Below the pieces are notes generated by a model. It worked only from the letters and a program-made list of their open reading frames with translations. It ran no database searches and had not been told where the DNA came from. From Nostoc spongiaeforme FACHB-130 (lineage in GTDB: Bacteria; Cyanobacteriota; Cyanobacteriia; Cyanobacteriales; Nostocaceae), in the NCBI RefSeq assembly GCF_014698475.1, contig NZ_JACJTB010000060.1, positions 1-35,125 on the forward strand: 35,125 nt of DNA, in the 5' to 3' direction. Position numbers and translations under genes: made by a program. Below are positions 16,498 to 24,856 of this stretch, piece by piece; position 1 is the stretch's first letter, and the number at the start of each line of letters is the position of its first letter.

Positions 16498-17292
16498 ATG
16501 AATCAGCCTCTGCGGACTTTGGGAGTTGCGCCAAATGCTTGGATGGTAGATCATGCGATCGCAGATATTACCCGTTCTCCCAAAAACCCACAACCCGTTA
16601 TCTTAACAACCGAAACTAAAACCCTGCGCCTTGACTTGGCAAAAGCCGCCATCCTTGTTATTGACATGCAAAACGACTTTTGTCATCCCGATGGCTGGTT
16701 AGCGCATATTGGCGTAGATGTGACTCCCGCACGTCAACCCATTGAACCGTTAAATAATTTACTGCCCAAACTGCGTCATGTTAACGTGCCGGTAATTTGG
16801 GTAAATTGGGGTAATCGTCCCGACTTACTCAATATCAGCGCAGCTTCACGTCACGTCTATAACCCTACTGGTGATGGTGTGGGCTTAGGCGACTGCTTAC
16901 CTAAAAATGGTGCTAGGGTATTAATGGCAGGTAGTTGGGCAGCAGCCGTAGTTGATGAACTACCACAGTTACCCGAAGACATCCGCATTGACAAATACCG
17001 TATGAGTGGCTTTTGGGACACACCCTTAGATAGTATCCTGCGGAATTTGGGAATTACTACAATATTTTTTGCTGGTGTGAATGCTGATCAATGTGTATTA
17101 ACTACACTCTGTGACGCTAATTTTTTAGGATATGACTGCATTTTAGTTAAAGATTGTACAGCGACAACTTCACCCGATTATTGTTGGTTAGCAACTTTAT
17201 ACAACGTTAAACAATGCTTTGGTTTCGTCACCGACTCCCAAGCAATTCTCACCGCTTTAAGTCACCCCAAATTAACAGGAGAGGATGATTAA
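16498..17292 (+). CDS. Isochorismatase-like cysteine hydrolase
   Basis: A 264-residue cysteine hydrolase of the isochorismatase superfamily. The expected triad is complete: D56 (LVIDMQNDF), K166 (IDKYRMSGF) and C199 (GVNADQCVLTT). Residues 1-45 form an N-terminal extension as seen in the amidase branch with RutB and biuret hydrolase. The family cleaves C-N bonds of amides, ureides or carbamoyl compounds; the substrate here is not known. It is divergent from the amidohydrolase and overlaps or abuts the following cupin gene, so the three probably handle one nitrogen-rich compound (inference). The ATG at 16498 is used; no clear Shine-Dalgarno is seen. Confidence 0.9.
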   Translation: MNQPLRTLGVAPNAWMVDHAIADITRSPKNPQPVILTTETKTLRLDLAKAAILVIDMQNDFCHPDGWLAHIGVDVTPARQPIEPLNNLLPKLRHVNVPVIWVNWGNRPDLLNISAASRHVYNPTGDGVGLGDCLPKNGARVLMAGSWAAAVVDELPQLPEDIRIDKYRMSGFWDTPLDSILRNLGITTIFFAGVNADQCVLTTLCDANFLGYDCILVKDCTATTSPDYCWLATLYNVKQCFGFVTDSQAILTALSHPKLTGEDD

Positions 17293-17293
17293 G

Positions 17294-17749
17294 ATGTACT
17301 CTACTCGTTGCGTAATTCCTGTTATTAAATCTCCCAAAGATTATCAAGCCTACCGCATCAGTCCTCATGATAGCAATCGATTAGCAATTATCTTTGACTC
17401 CACCAATGCCAATACTTCTTTAACTTGTTGCGTAGAAATCTTTGATGTGGGTGGAAAAACACCGCCCAATCGCCATCAATGGGCAGTAGAAATGTTTTTT
17501 ATTCTCAAAGGTGAAGGCATAGCTATTTGTGATGGCAAAAAAGTTGCCATTAAAGCTGGAGATAGTTTGTTAGTACCACCTACAGGCACACACTTAATTA
17601 AAAATACAGGTTCTAGTCGCTTGTATGCTTTAACAATTATGGTTCCTAATGAGGACTTTGCTGAATTAATTCGCAGTGGCACACCAGTAGAATTAGATGC
17701 AGAAGATATGGCAGTATTTGGCAGGTTAGATACTTTAATGCCCTATTAA
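17294..17749 (+). CDS. Single-domain cupin protein
   Basis: A 151-residue cupin_2-type beta barrel. Motif 1 runs through GGKTPPNRHQWAVEMFFILKGEG with His and Glu placed as metal ligands, and motif 2 through GDSLLVPPTGTHLIKN. Such small cupins act as isomerases, dioxygenases or binding proteins; none can be chosen here. It follows the isochorismatase-like gene without a gap: an ATG at 17285 overlaps that gene's end, but the one at 17294 has GAGG at nine bases and is preferred. The two genes are almost certainly one operon. It is followed by a palindrome and the convergent kinase gene. Confidence 0.87.
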   Translation: MYSTRCVIPVIKSPKDYQAYRISPHDSNRLAIIFDSTNANTSLTCCVEIFDVGGKTPPNRHQWAVEMFFILKGEGIAICDGKKVAIKAGDSLLVPPTGTHLIKNTGSSRLYALTIMVPNEDFAELIRSGTPVELDAEDMAVFGRLDTLMPY

Positions 17750-17814
17750 CCCAAGTTGCTAGTTATAAATGAAGAGTGGCGCACAGGTGTCAAAAAGGCA
17801 ATAAATAACCTCTG

Positions 17815-17832
17815 AGTCATCTTGAGATGACT
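17815..17832. terminator. Palindrome between convergent genes
   Basis: AGTCATCT and AGATGACT are perfectly complementary with a 2-base centre. It lies between the cupin gene and the convergent kinase gene, so it may end transcription from both sides. No T run follows on either strand. Confidence 0.35.
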
Positions 17833-17867
17833 TGCGCTATAAGATTTGGAATTCATTCCGAGGTATG

Positions 17868-19595
17868 TCAAGAATTAGAATGCTGCTTTGGCAACCTAAC
17901 TTTAACTTTAGTTCCCTGTCCCACTTGACTAGATAAAGTAATATTCCCACCATGTAATTCTACACAAGCTTTAGTAATTACTAAACCCAAACCTGTTCCT
18001 GGTATGGTGTCAACATTACTACCCCGACTAAAAGATTTGAATAAATTTTCTTGATCTGCAAGAGGAATACCCATCCCCTCATCTTGAATTTCTAGGAATA
18101 TTTCTGATTCTTTACCGTTGAGATAAACAATAACATTGCCGCCTGCGGGAGAATACTTGATGGCATTAGATAATAAGTTTAAAAGTATTTGGCGCAAAAG
18201 TCCGCGATCGCCCCAAAAGTTTTGATGATTACCTGTCACTTGCAAAATGATTTTATGGCGATTATCTAATATTTCTTGTTGTTCAGTAATTAACTCAGAA
18301 ATAAATTGCAAGACATCTAAAGGTTGTGGTTTAAATTTAGTTTTATCCAGTTCTAATTGATGAACTAAAAGCATATCATCCACAAGTTTAGACATGTGTC
18401 TTGCTTTCTGCTCAATTATTTGTAAAAAGCGATTTTTTCTTGCTTCATCCAACTGTTCGCTGCGTTGTTTGATGGTTGATGCAGCCGCCAAAATCGAAGC
18501 TAAAGGTGTACGGTATTCGTGAGAAACTGTAGTCACAATTTGAGATTTAAACTTATTGAGTTCCTTTTCTTTGACGAGTGCAGCTTGAGTCATTGCCAAC
18601 AGTTCCGCCTGTTGAATTGCGATCGCCAACTGCACCGATACTTGGTTGAGAATTTCTACTTCATCAGCAGGCCATAGCTTATCTTCTGAACTGGGTTCGG
18701 CAATTAAAAAACCCCAAAGTTTAGGATTGGGGTGGCTATTGTGACTAACATTAATCGGAACTACTAAATTAGCTTGAGTATTTAATTGCTCTTTTTTGTG
18801 AAAGCAAAAATGACTCAAACTTGCCTCATAAACACGAGAAATTCTGCGTCTGTGTCGCCATTGATGATTTTCACCCAGATTACTATAGGCAACAACTAAA
18901 CTTTTTTGTCTACGTACAGTTGTACTGTGCGCTACTTGTGTAGTGACAAAGTGAGTTTCTGGTTGATGGTAACTATCTGAAATGTGATCATATCTTTGTT
19001 CAGTTTCCCCAGATGAGGCAACTATCTTGCCACCCATATCAGAGGTAAACTGATAAATAATCACGCGATCGCATTTCAAAAGTTGCTGTACTTCCACCAC
19101 AGCCGTATGCAAAATTTCTTCGACATTTAAAGACTGACGAATCCGCAGTGCTGTTGTCGCAATTAAACGCTGTCTTTCTTGAGTTTGACTGAGTTTAACT
19201 TTCAGACAAGATTGCTTAATCGCATTACGCACTGCTAATTGCAAAACATCTAACTGGAGGTGCTTTTTTACTAAATAATCATCAGCACCACGCTTCATTG
19301 CTTGCACCGCAACCGCTTCATCACCACGCCCAGTCAACATAATAATAGAAGCAGGCGTTTCACCTCGACACTTTTGCAAGCGTTCCAACAAATCTAACCC
19401 ACTCATATCCGGCAAGCAAAAATCTAGCAGAATCACATCACAGTGAATTGCTTGACATAATGCCAACCCTTCTTCCGCAGAGTCAGCCTCGAATATCTGA
19501 TATGAATTTTGGGGATCTTTTAATAAGTACCGACGATAAACTTTCCGATCCTCGGCACAATCATCAATGATGAGTAGCGTCCAGGTGTCCGGCAT
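17868..19595 (-). CDS. Response regulator-GAF-histidine kinase
   Basis: A 575-residue soluble signalling protein. Domains: REC (1-125, phospho-acceptor D58 in VILLDFCLPDMSG); GAF (about 150-335, with LLKCDRVIIYQF and VVPINVSHNS); HisKA with the phospho-accepting His near 357 (TVSHEYRTPLASI); and HATPase with N box NLLSNAIKYS, DEGMGIP and GTGLGLVITKA. The GAF resembles those of phytochrome-type proteins in DRVIIYQF but lacks an evident chromophore Cys motif, so it is more likely a small-ligand or redox sensor. An N-terminal receiver in front of a kinase allows control by another kinase. On the same strand and 331 bases upstream lie the Rcp-type regulator and the phytochrome, which may feed it (inference). 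Confidence 0.92.
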   Translation of the reverse strand: MPDTWTLLIIDDCAEDRKVYRRYLLKDPQNSYQIFEADSAEEGLALCQAIHCDVILLDFCLPDMSGLDLLERLQKCRGETPASIIMLTGRGDEAVAVQAMKRGADDYLVKKHLQLDVLQLAVRNAIKQSCLKVKLSQTQERQRLIATTALRIRQSLNVEEILHTAVVEVQQLLKCDRVIIYQFTSDMGGKIVASSGETEQRYDHISDSYHQPETHFVTTQVAHSTTVRRQKSLVVAYSNLGENHQWRHRRRISRVYEASLSHFCFHKKEQLNTQANLVVPINVSHNSHPNPKLWGFLIAEPSSEDKLWPADEVEILNQVSVQLAIAIQQAELLAMTQAALVKEKELNKFKSQIVTTVSHEYRTPLASILAAASTIKQRSEQLDEARKNRFLQIIEQKARHMSKLVDDMLLVHQLELDKTKFKPQPLDVLQFISELITEQQEILDNRHKIILQVTGNHQNFWGDRGLLRQILLNLLSNAIKYSPAGGNVIVYLNGKESEIFLEIQDEGMGIPLADQENLFKSFSRGSNVDTIPGTGLGLVITKACVELHGGNITLSSQVGQGTKVKVRLPKQHSNS

Positions 19596-19926
19596 ATTAA
19601 GAATTAGGGAGAATATTTACACTCCTTGACTTAGCATCCCACAAATGACAGCAATATTAACTAACTATTACAAAAATATAAATTAAATCTTAAGTTTAAG
19701 GGGTTATACCAATTCACAATTCGCAAGTCGCAATTCGCAATTAAAAAACTTAGATACAGTAAACCTTTCAGGGTTTACATCTGTATCAGATTTTTCGTGA
19801 AATGGTATTAGGGGCTAGAAATAAACTCCTGCCTTCTGCCCCAACCACGTAGCAGTAAGTCAAAAGGCAAAAGTTAAAAGTCAAAAATCAAGAATACTTT
19901 TGACTTCTCCGGCTTTGCCGGAGCCT
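19596..19926. other. Intergenic region with hairpin repeats
   Basis: No gene is seen. At 19753-19787 an imperfect hairpin is formed by GATACAG / CTGTATC and TAAACC / GGTTTA. Before it lies a run of CAATTCGCAA-type repeats (19711-19744). At 19861-19905 is a run of GTCAAAAG-like repeats, and at 19907-19923 the perfect hairpin CTCCGGC-TTT-GCCGGAG, directly after the stop of the Rcp-type gene. The last could terminate that transcript. Similar GTCAAAAGGC and CTCCGGC sequences recur near 24860 and 25140, so these are dispersed repeats. Confidence 0.6.
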
Positions 19927-20376
19927 CTAATCCACAGGCGGTAAGGTATTCCTTTCCAACCAATACTCAACAAATGCTTGCACTGTCTTTTGCAGTTCTT
20001 GAGCATCCATCGGCTTGACTAGATAGCCATTGGCACCTTTTTGGTAGCAAAATTCAATGTCTTTGGGGTTAGATGACGTGGTAAACACCACAATGGGGAT
20101 TTTCTTTAAACTGATATCTTGCTTGAGTCGTTCTAGGATGTCACGGCCATCAATCCCAGGTAAATTAAGGTCAAGCAAAATCACCGAAGGCTTCGGTATG
20201 GTGTTCGGGTTTTGGGAATTCTCTTCTCGATAAAGGAAGTCCAAAACCTCATCCCCGTTTGTACATCTATATATAGGGTTCTGGACAGCCAACCGCCGCA
20301 TTAGGCGTTGCAACATTTTAAAGTCTTCATTGCTATCCTCAACAACCAACAGAGGTTTGTTAAGTTTTTTTGTCAT
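19927..20376 (-). CDS. Rcp1-type response regulator of the phytochrome
   Basis: A 149-residue single REC domain with no output domain. Visible are the acidic pair in LLVVEDSNED, the phospho-acceptor Asp in VILLDLNLPGIDG, Thr/Ser in VVFTTSS and Lys in GYLVKPM. The long loop between the third strand (REENSQNPNTIPKPSVILL) and the LNLPGIDGRDIL signature are typical of the Rcp regulators that receive phosphate from cyanobacterial phytochromes. It begins 44 bases after the phytochrome gene on the same strand, so they are surely an operon. The ATG at 20376 is chosen; an in-frame TTG at 20400 would add eight residues. The downstream partner is not known. Confidence 0.92.
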   Translation of the reverse strand: MTKKLNKPLLVVEDSNEDFKMLQRLMRRLAVQNPIYRCTNGDEVLDFLYREENSQNPNTIPKPSVILLDLNLPGIDGRDILERLKQDISLKKIPIVVFTTSSNPKDIEFCYQKGANGYLVKPMDAQELQKTVQAFVEYWLERNTLPPVD

Positions 20377-20420
20377 CAGAGATTTTAAAAAATGTAACAA
20401 AATTTTTCAAATATCTTAAA

Positions 20421-22676
20421 CTATTGCCGCAACGTGAAATAAAACGTGGAACCATTGCCCATACTAGATTCCACCCAAATCTGACCGCTGTGTAACTCAA
20501 CAATTTTTTTAGAAATGGCGAGTCCTGCACCTGTACCGCCGCCATACTTTTCTTGCGAGTGCAGCCGCTTAAATAGACGAAAGATGGTTTGATAATGATG
20601 GGGTTGAATACCAATTCCGTTATCTTTGACGTAAAAAACGGGAAATAAAGTGAATTTTTGAAGTTTATCTGATTCTTGCTGAGTAATAAAGCCAATTTCA
20701 ATCAATGGTTCTGGTTTATCGTTATATTTCAAAGCATTAATTATTAAATTAGTAAAAACTTCATGGACTAATACCGGGTCACACTGAACTGCTGGTAAAG
20801 GTCGAGGAATGTCAATATTCAGTTGTGCTTCTTGACGGCTGGCCTGAATGACATCAATTACTTGGTTTAGCAATTCATTAAAATCAGTTAGTTGGAGATG
20901 TAATTCTGTTTGCCCTAATTGAGAGAGACGCAACAGCGAATTAATCAGCGTTTCCATCCGCACAGACAAAGCAAGGACAGTCTGTAAGTAGTCAATGCCA
21001 TCTGCATCTAAGATGTCGGCATAATCTTCGATTAAAATTGTCGAGAAATTATAAATCCCGCGCAAAGGTTCTTTCAAATCATGAGACGCTGCATAAGCAA
21101 AAGAAGCAAGTTCGCGGTTACTGCGTTCTAACTCTTGGTTGATTTTGGCTAATTCTTCCGCTTTAGAAAGAACAATACCAACAATTGCCCCCTTCAAAGC
21201 CCAAGCATTATCAATCTCACACTGTTTCCAAGGTAGAGATGTTAACTGGACGATTTCTTGCCACTTTTCAAAGGATGTGCGCGGACACAGAGTAACGCTA
21301 CCATCTGTATTTGTCTGGATTGACTCATTAGGATTTCCCGCCCAATTAATAGTCTGCACAACTTCGGGACGAAACCACAAAATATAGTAACGCTGCACTT
21401 GAGAAATACGTAACAACAGCAACCCACTGGCAGTATTTTTAAATTGAACCGCTTCTGGGTAAAGTTTCGGCAGAGAATTGGTGGCAAATATGCGTTCACT
21501 AACGTGATTATCGACCCAAGTGATTAATTTTCGTACCTGTTCTATTTTTGGCGTTGCACCCACCAGTGTAATTTCATTGTCTAAACATACAGCTGCTCCG
21601 GTGGCACTAACAAGGGCAAGTAAACTTGGTTGCGGTTTAATTAAAGCATCAATAAAATTATCGGCTTGGGAAATTAACTCGACAAATTCAGCTTGGAGGG
21701 ATTTCAGCCTCACTTCGTAGTCTAATTCAGAGTGAATAACTTTATGTCCTAACTCTGAGGAGACAATTTGACCCAAAAATTCGCAGATTTTCCGCACTTC
21801 GTAGGTTAGATACTTTGGTGTTTGATGATGACAGGAAATTAACCCCCACAACTGCTGATTTTTAATTAAAGCAATCACCAAAATGGCAGATACACCCATA
21901 TTTTGATGATAGGTAATACAGCATGGATCTACACTCCGTAATACTGACCAAGTTAAATCAAGGGGTGTAGCTGCATCCTGGGAAATTAACTTTACAGGTT
22001 GGGCTGTAAAATCAGGAATAAATCTTTGTAAGCATTGGGTGTATAGCTGTCTGACAGGTGTGGGAATATCTGTAGCGGGAAAGTGAAGTCCCAAATAAGG
22101 TGATAAATCTTCTCGTTTAGCTTCTGCAACTACTGAACCTGCACCTTGTTCATCAAATTGATAGACCATCACGCGGTCAAAAGCAGTGATTTTGCTATAT
22201 TCGGCGGCAACTAAATGTAGAAATTCTGCTAAGTTTGTGGTGTGTTGCAAATGTGCGATCGCTTCACTCACCAAAGTATGAAAGCCTAAAAAACTGATAT
22301 TTTCATCACTGTTTTTTGGTTCTAGTTCCAAAATTACCGCATTGGTTGTCCGATGAGCAATCCCATCAAAGTAGCGTGCTTGATTATCGGTTGTAATTGG
22401 TATTTTCAAAATTGTGAAAGTTCCAATTTTTTTCTCTAAGCATTGTTTAATCGCTGTTACCTGTGGAGTCGCCAGTAAACAACTCAGTGGTTGACCGAGT
22501 AAATCTTGGGGTTGTTTGTCTAGATAAGTCGCGGTGTTGTTGCTGACTTGCCAAATTTCTAATTCAGCATTCAAAGCCAGTAATAAACCATGAGGCTGTA
22601 TCGACCCAGGAAGATGAATCGGTTGGTCATGGCTGTTTTCAGAAGCAGGTTGAGTAGTGATGTCTTCAGGACTCAT
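20421..22676 (-). CDS. Phytochrome-type photoreceptor histidine kinase
   Basis: A 751-residue phytochrome. PAS (from PIHLPGSIQPHG, 19-30); GAF with D203-I-P, DRVMVYQFDEQGAGSVVAEA and SCHHQTPK; PHY with the tongue motif PRTSFEKW; then HisKA (AASHDLKEPLRG) and HATPase (NLIINALKYND, DNGIGIQP, GTGAGLAISKK). The candidate bilin-binding Cys is C252 in VDPCCITYHQNMG, the position used by Cph1-like cyanobacterial phytochromes. The bacteriophytochrome Cys near the N-terminus is replaced by Ser15. Unusually, the His that normally follows the GAF Cys is C253 here. It is probably a red/far-red sensor for the Rcp-type protein encoded next. The ATG at 22676 is chosen because it gives the usual 18 residues before the PAS motif; a TTG at 22754 would add 26 unconserved residues. 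Confidence 0.92.
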   Translation of the reverse strand: MSPEDITTQPASENSHDQPIHLPGSIQPHGLLLALNAELEIWQVSNNTATYLDKQPQDLLGQPLSCLLATPQVTAIKQCLEKKIGTFTILKIPITTDNQARYFDGIAHRTTNAVILELEPKNSDENISFLGFHTLVSEAIAHLQHTTNLAEFLHLVAAEYSKITAFDRVMVYQFDEQGAGSVVAEAKREDLSPYLGLHFPATDIPTPVRQLYTQCLQRFIPDFTAQPVKLISQDAATPLDLTWSVLRSVDPCCITYHQNMGVSAILVIALIKNQQLWGLISCHHQTPKYLTYEVRKICEFLGQIVSSELGHKVIHSELDYEVRLKSLQAEFVELISQADNFIDALIKPQPSLLALVSATGAAVCLDNEITLVGATPKIEQVRKLITWVDNHVSERIFATNSLPKLYPEAVQFKNTASGLLLLRISQVQRYYILWFRPEVVQTINWAGNPNESIQTNTDGSVTLCPRTSFEKWQEIVQLTSLPWKQCEIDNAWALKGAIVGIVLSKAEELAKINQELERSNRELASFAYAASHDLKEPLRGIYNFSTILIEDYADILDADGIDYLQTVLALSVRMETLINSLLRLSQLGQTELHLQLTDFNELLNQVIDVIQASRQEAQLNIDIPRPLPAVQCDPVLVHEVFTNLIINALKYNDKPEPLIEIGFITQQESDKLQKFTLFPVFYVKDNGIGIQPHHYQTIFRLFKRLHSQEKYGGGTGAGLAISKKIVELHSGQIWVESSMGNGSTFYFTLRQ

Positions 22677-23201
22677 GGTGGAATAGATAAAGTTTAACTG
22701 ATGACAATGCACTAAATCGCAGATAGGAATTATTCTGCCTTGTTCTTGCTCCAAATTGATAGAAACTTATGAGTTGCTGACATCTATAGGAATCCGGTTT
22801 GATTTCTGAATTTATTTGTGTAGGTAGGGAATAGGGAATGGGGAGTCGGGAGTAGGAAAGAAGCCTGATCTGAGTGTACTGATTTTTTTCCCAAATCAAA
22901 TATGAGTCCTATAGATGATTTGTAGCCACTAAAATTTTAGGACATAAAAGTTACACCTATTTTTCATCTCTATGAAACTTGAATTTTTGTAAAACTGTCA
23001 AAGCAAGTATTAGTGAGAATTATAAAGTTTGTTTATTTGATCAGTACTGTAGTTATTTAAGTACTTGGCAGTATTAATATTGACGTTATAATTGATTCGG
23101 CAAATCAAAAAAAGGGATGTGTGCATTTAGAGAAAGTTGCACCAGCCTGGAAAAAACAAATTTGCTATCAAAAACTTTTTATTTCTGACAAGGTGTTGTG
23201 T
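22677..23201. other. Divergent intergenic region, phytochrome / secreted protein
   Basis: No gene is supported in these 525 bases. A G-rich purine run (TAGGGAATAGGGAATGGGGAG, in part) lies at 22820-22860 and resembles decayed tandem repeats. Near the downstream gene, two copies of the palindrome AGTACT lie at 23043-23048 and 23060-23065. Their repeats of GTAC with about 17-bp spacing recall regulator boxes, but they do not fit the LexA or NtcA consensus. The promoters of both flanking genes must lie here. Confidence 0.45.
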
Positions 23202-23615
23202 ATGAAGTGCAAGAATTTTTTGACTATTTTGACAACCAGTTTAGTTTCCATGATATCTTTGCCTGCGATCGCCCAAGCAGAAACGTCATTTAAAACACCT
23301 ACTGGAAATATTCACTGTACAATTCTACAAGCAAGCATTCGTTGCGATATTATAAAAATCACTGCAAAAATTCCACCCCAACCCAAAAACTGTGAATTAG
23401 ACTGGGGTCATGCCTTTATTCTCGATGCACAGGGTCGTGGTTATCGGGGTTGTTATGGTGATACAACAGTAAATCCCCAAAACCCTGTTTTGCAATATGG
23501 TAAGACATTACGTCATGAAGGTATTGTCTGCACATCCAGAAGAACAGGCTTAACTTGTGTTAATCGCGATCAAAGAGGCTGGGAACTGAGCCGAGAAAAA
23601 CAAAGATTCTTTTAA
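23202..23615 (+). CDS. Small secreted Cys-rich protein
   Basis: A 137-residue protein with a clear signal peptide: MKCKNFLTIL, a hydrophobic core and a likely cleavage after AIAQA (about residue 26). The mature part begins with FKTPTGNIHC and has six Cys residues in IHC, RC, NC, GC, VC and TC, enough for three disulfides. The TPxGNIxC start followed by xxRCDI resembles the DUF6636-type domain of secreted bacterial proteins; I give that as likeness only. It would be periplasmic or extracellular. The function is unknown. An in-frame start at 23121 would add 27 residues ahead of the signal peptide and is rejected; AAGG lies eight bases before 23202. Confidence 0.8.
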   Translation: MKCKNFLTILTTSLVSMISLPAIAQAETSFKTPTGNIHCTILQASIRCDIIKITAKIPPQPKNCELDWGHAFILDAQGRGYRGCYGDTTVNPQNPVLQYGKTLRHEGIVCTSRRTGLTCVNRDQRGWELSREKQRFF

Positions 23616-23662
23616 AATATCAGCATTAAGTTGAGTGCGATCGCTTCATCAAAAAAGCTTTT

Positions 23663-23691
23663 GGTGTGTTAGGTGTAAGCCGTAACACACC
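23663..23691. terminator. Hairpin between convergent genes
   Basis: A perfect 9-bp stem GGTGTGTTA / TAACACACC with an 11-base loop lies between the secreted-protein gene and the convergent oxygenase gene. It could stop both transcripts. The same kind of GGTGTGTTA palindrome is common as a dispersed repeat in Nostoc-type genomes, so a repeat origin is possible too. Confidence 0.5.
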
Positions 23692-23736
23692 CTAAATATA
23701 CTAAGTTTATTCGACAATCAAATAAAAGTCTTATAT

Positions 23737-24405
23737 TTATTCAGTTAGCAAGCTAGGCGAAGTTAACACAAACACATCCCGAATACCTAACCCATCAACT
23801 TGCGGTTTAATGGGAGTCGTAAAATGGAAAAATTCGTGGTCATTAACTAATAATAATTCACCAGAATTAAGCACTTTGCTAAAAACTGGCTTTTCTTTTT
23901 TCGCTGTATATAGATGTGTTTCTCCACCTTGAATGTTTTCTCTAGCCACAGAGAAAATTCCAATAAAATCAGTACCATCTTGATGGATACCTTCAGGGGC
24001 GGGATTCCCCATATTTTCGGCAGAACAGATAGTTCTGATTTGATGAACTCCGATTTCTGCTTCTGGATGCAGTTTACAAGAGTCGCTAAATGCTAAAACC
24101 ATCTTTTTAAAGATATCAAGCTCAATGATGCCATCTTCTAATTCTGCAAATTCTCTTTTAATATCTCCCAATAAAGGGTTATATGTTTTGCTTTGGAAGA
24201 GATAGCCATGTGGTAGTTTAATTAAATCATTCCCCGAAACGGTAAAACGAGATAATCTTCTTAACCGATAATTGCCTTTGATATAAGGATCAACTGGCAA
24301 ATTATTAAAAAATGGCTGAAAACCTTCTGGATTAATAGAATTTACCTTTCTTAAAGTGAACAGAAAAGCATATTCTAAGTCTGTTGATTCCCATACTTTT
24401 TGCAT
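23737..24405 (-). CDS. 2-oxoglutarate/Fe(II) dioxygenase family protein
   Basis: A 222-residue protein of the 2OG-Fe_Oxy_2 group (PF10014), which includes amino-acid hydroxylases such as isoleucine dioxygenase. The iron ligands are H141 and D143 (GIHQDGTDF) and H194 (or H190) in NDHEFFHFTTPI. The 2-oxoglutarate Arg is R209 in GLGIRDVFVL. YRLRRLSRF and GGETHLY are also typical. Length fits the family. It probably hydroxylates a free amino acid or a small metabolite in the cytoplasm; the substrate is not inferable. No biosynthetic genes flank it. The ATG at 24405 is the first Met of the conserved region. Confidence 0.88.
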   Translation of the reverse strand: MQKVWESTDLEYAFLFTLRKVNSINPEGFQPFFNNLPVDPYIKGNYRLRRLSRFTVSGNDLIKLPHGYLFQSKTYNPLLGDIKREFAELEDGIIELDIFKKMVLAFSDSCKLHPEAEIGVHQIRTICSAENMGNPAPEGIHQDGTDFIGIFSVARENIQGGETHLYTAKKEKPVFSKVLNSGELLLVNDHEFFHFTTPIKPQVDGLGIRDVFVLTSPSLLTE

Positions 24406-24535
24406 AGGATTTACCTGCTGATTAGGTTTAAATCCTCCGCTATTTTTCTTTCTCGGAGGCTTATACCACCGAGTATATGCTACTTTTTATTAAACTGTCG
24501 TTAAATTGACTACAGAATTTGACAATTTGTGATAA
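24406..24535. other. Upstream region of the oxygenase gene
   Basis: AT-rich, without a gene. It holds CTCCGCTATTTTTCTTTCTCGGAG, an inverted repeat CTCCG / CGGAG near 24436-24460 with a long loop, and probably the promoter of the minus-strand oxygenase gene. Confidence 0.35.
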
Positions 24536-24856
24536 AGTAATCACCTCCTGGAAAGTCTTTTGCATCGTGTTGCTAACTCCACTCACACCGCAGATTTAGT
24601 TCTGCGTGGCGGAATGTTAATGCGGTTGTGGGTTCCCCCAGGCCATCGCATTGCAGTTGATGTTGATTTTCTGGGGTTATATCCCTTTGATAAGCTGTTA
24701 AGCATTTAATTTGCACATTGAGGCCGCAGGGGGGCAGGGAGCAGGGGAGAAGGTTTGCAGCTTTTATTACCATGAACATGGTGCAACTTAAATGACGATT
24801 AGCTTATTGAATCCACAGCCCAACGCTTTCGGGAATTGCTGGCGATTGAAGGAGGT
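24536..24856 (+). pseudogene. Decayed AbiEii-like nucleotidyltransferase fragment
   Basis: Reading the plus strand from 24536 gives LLESLLHRVANSTHTADLVL, then RGGMLMRLW, then HRIAVDVDFLGLYPFD, with a stop at 24707-24709. The GG-x-L/M-x-R-L-W and DVDFLG motifs match the active-site region of AbiEii/AbiGii-type nucleotidyltransferase toxins (GG followed by D-x-D). A stop sits directly upstream at 24533 and there is no start codon in front. After about 93 bases of G-rich, repeat-like DNA the same frame resumes at 24803 with LIESTAQRFRELLAIEGG, which also fits this family (TAQRFRELLAIE after LGLYPFD). I read it as one gene lost to truncation and an insertion. The assignment rests on motif memory only. 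Confidence 0.55.

Noticed and set aside
22677-22754. 26-residue N-terminal extension of the phytochrome from a TTG start
   Set aside because: The extra residues are not like phytochrome N-termini, and the ATG at 22676 gives a normal distance to the PAS motif.
23043-23065. LexA or NtcA binding site from the AGTACT pair
   Set aside because: The spacing and flanks do not fit the LexA or NtcA consensus as I know them. The sites may still be operators of something else.
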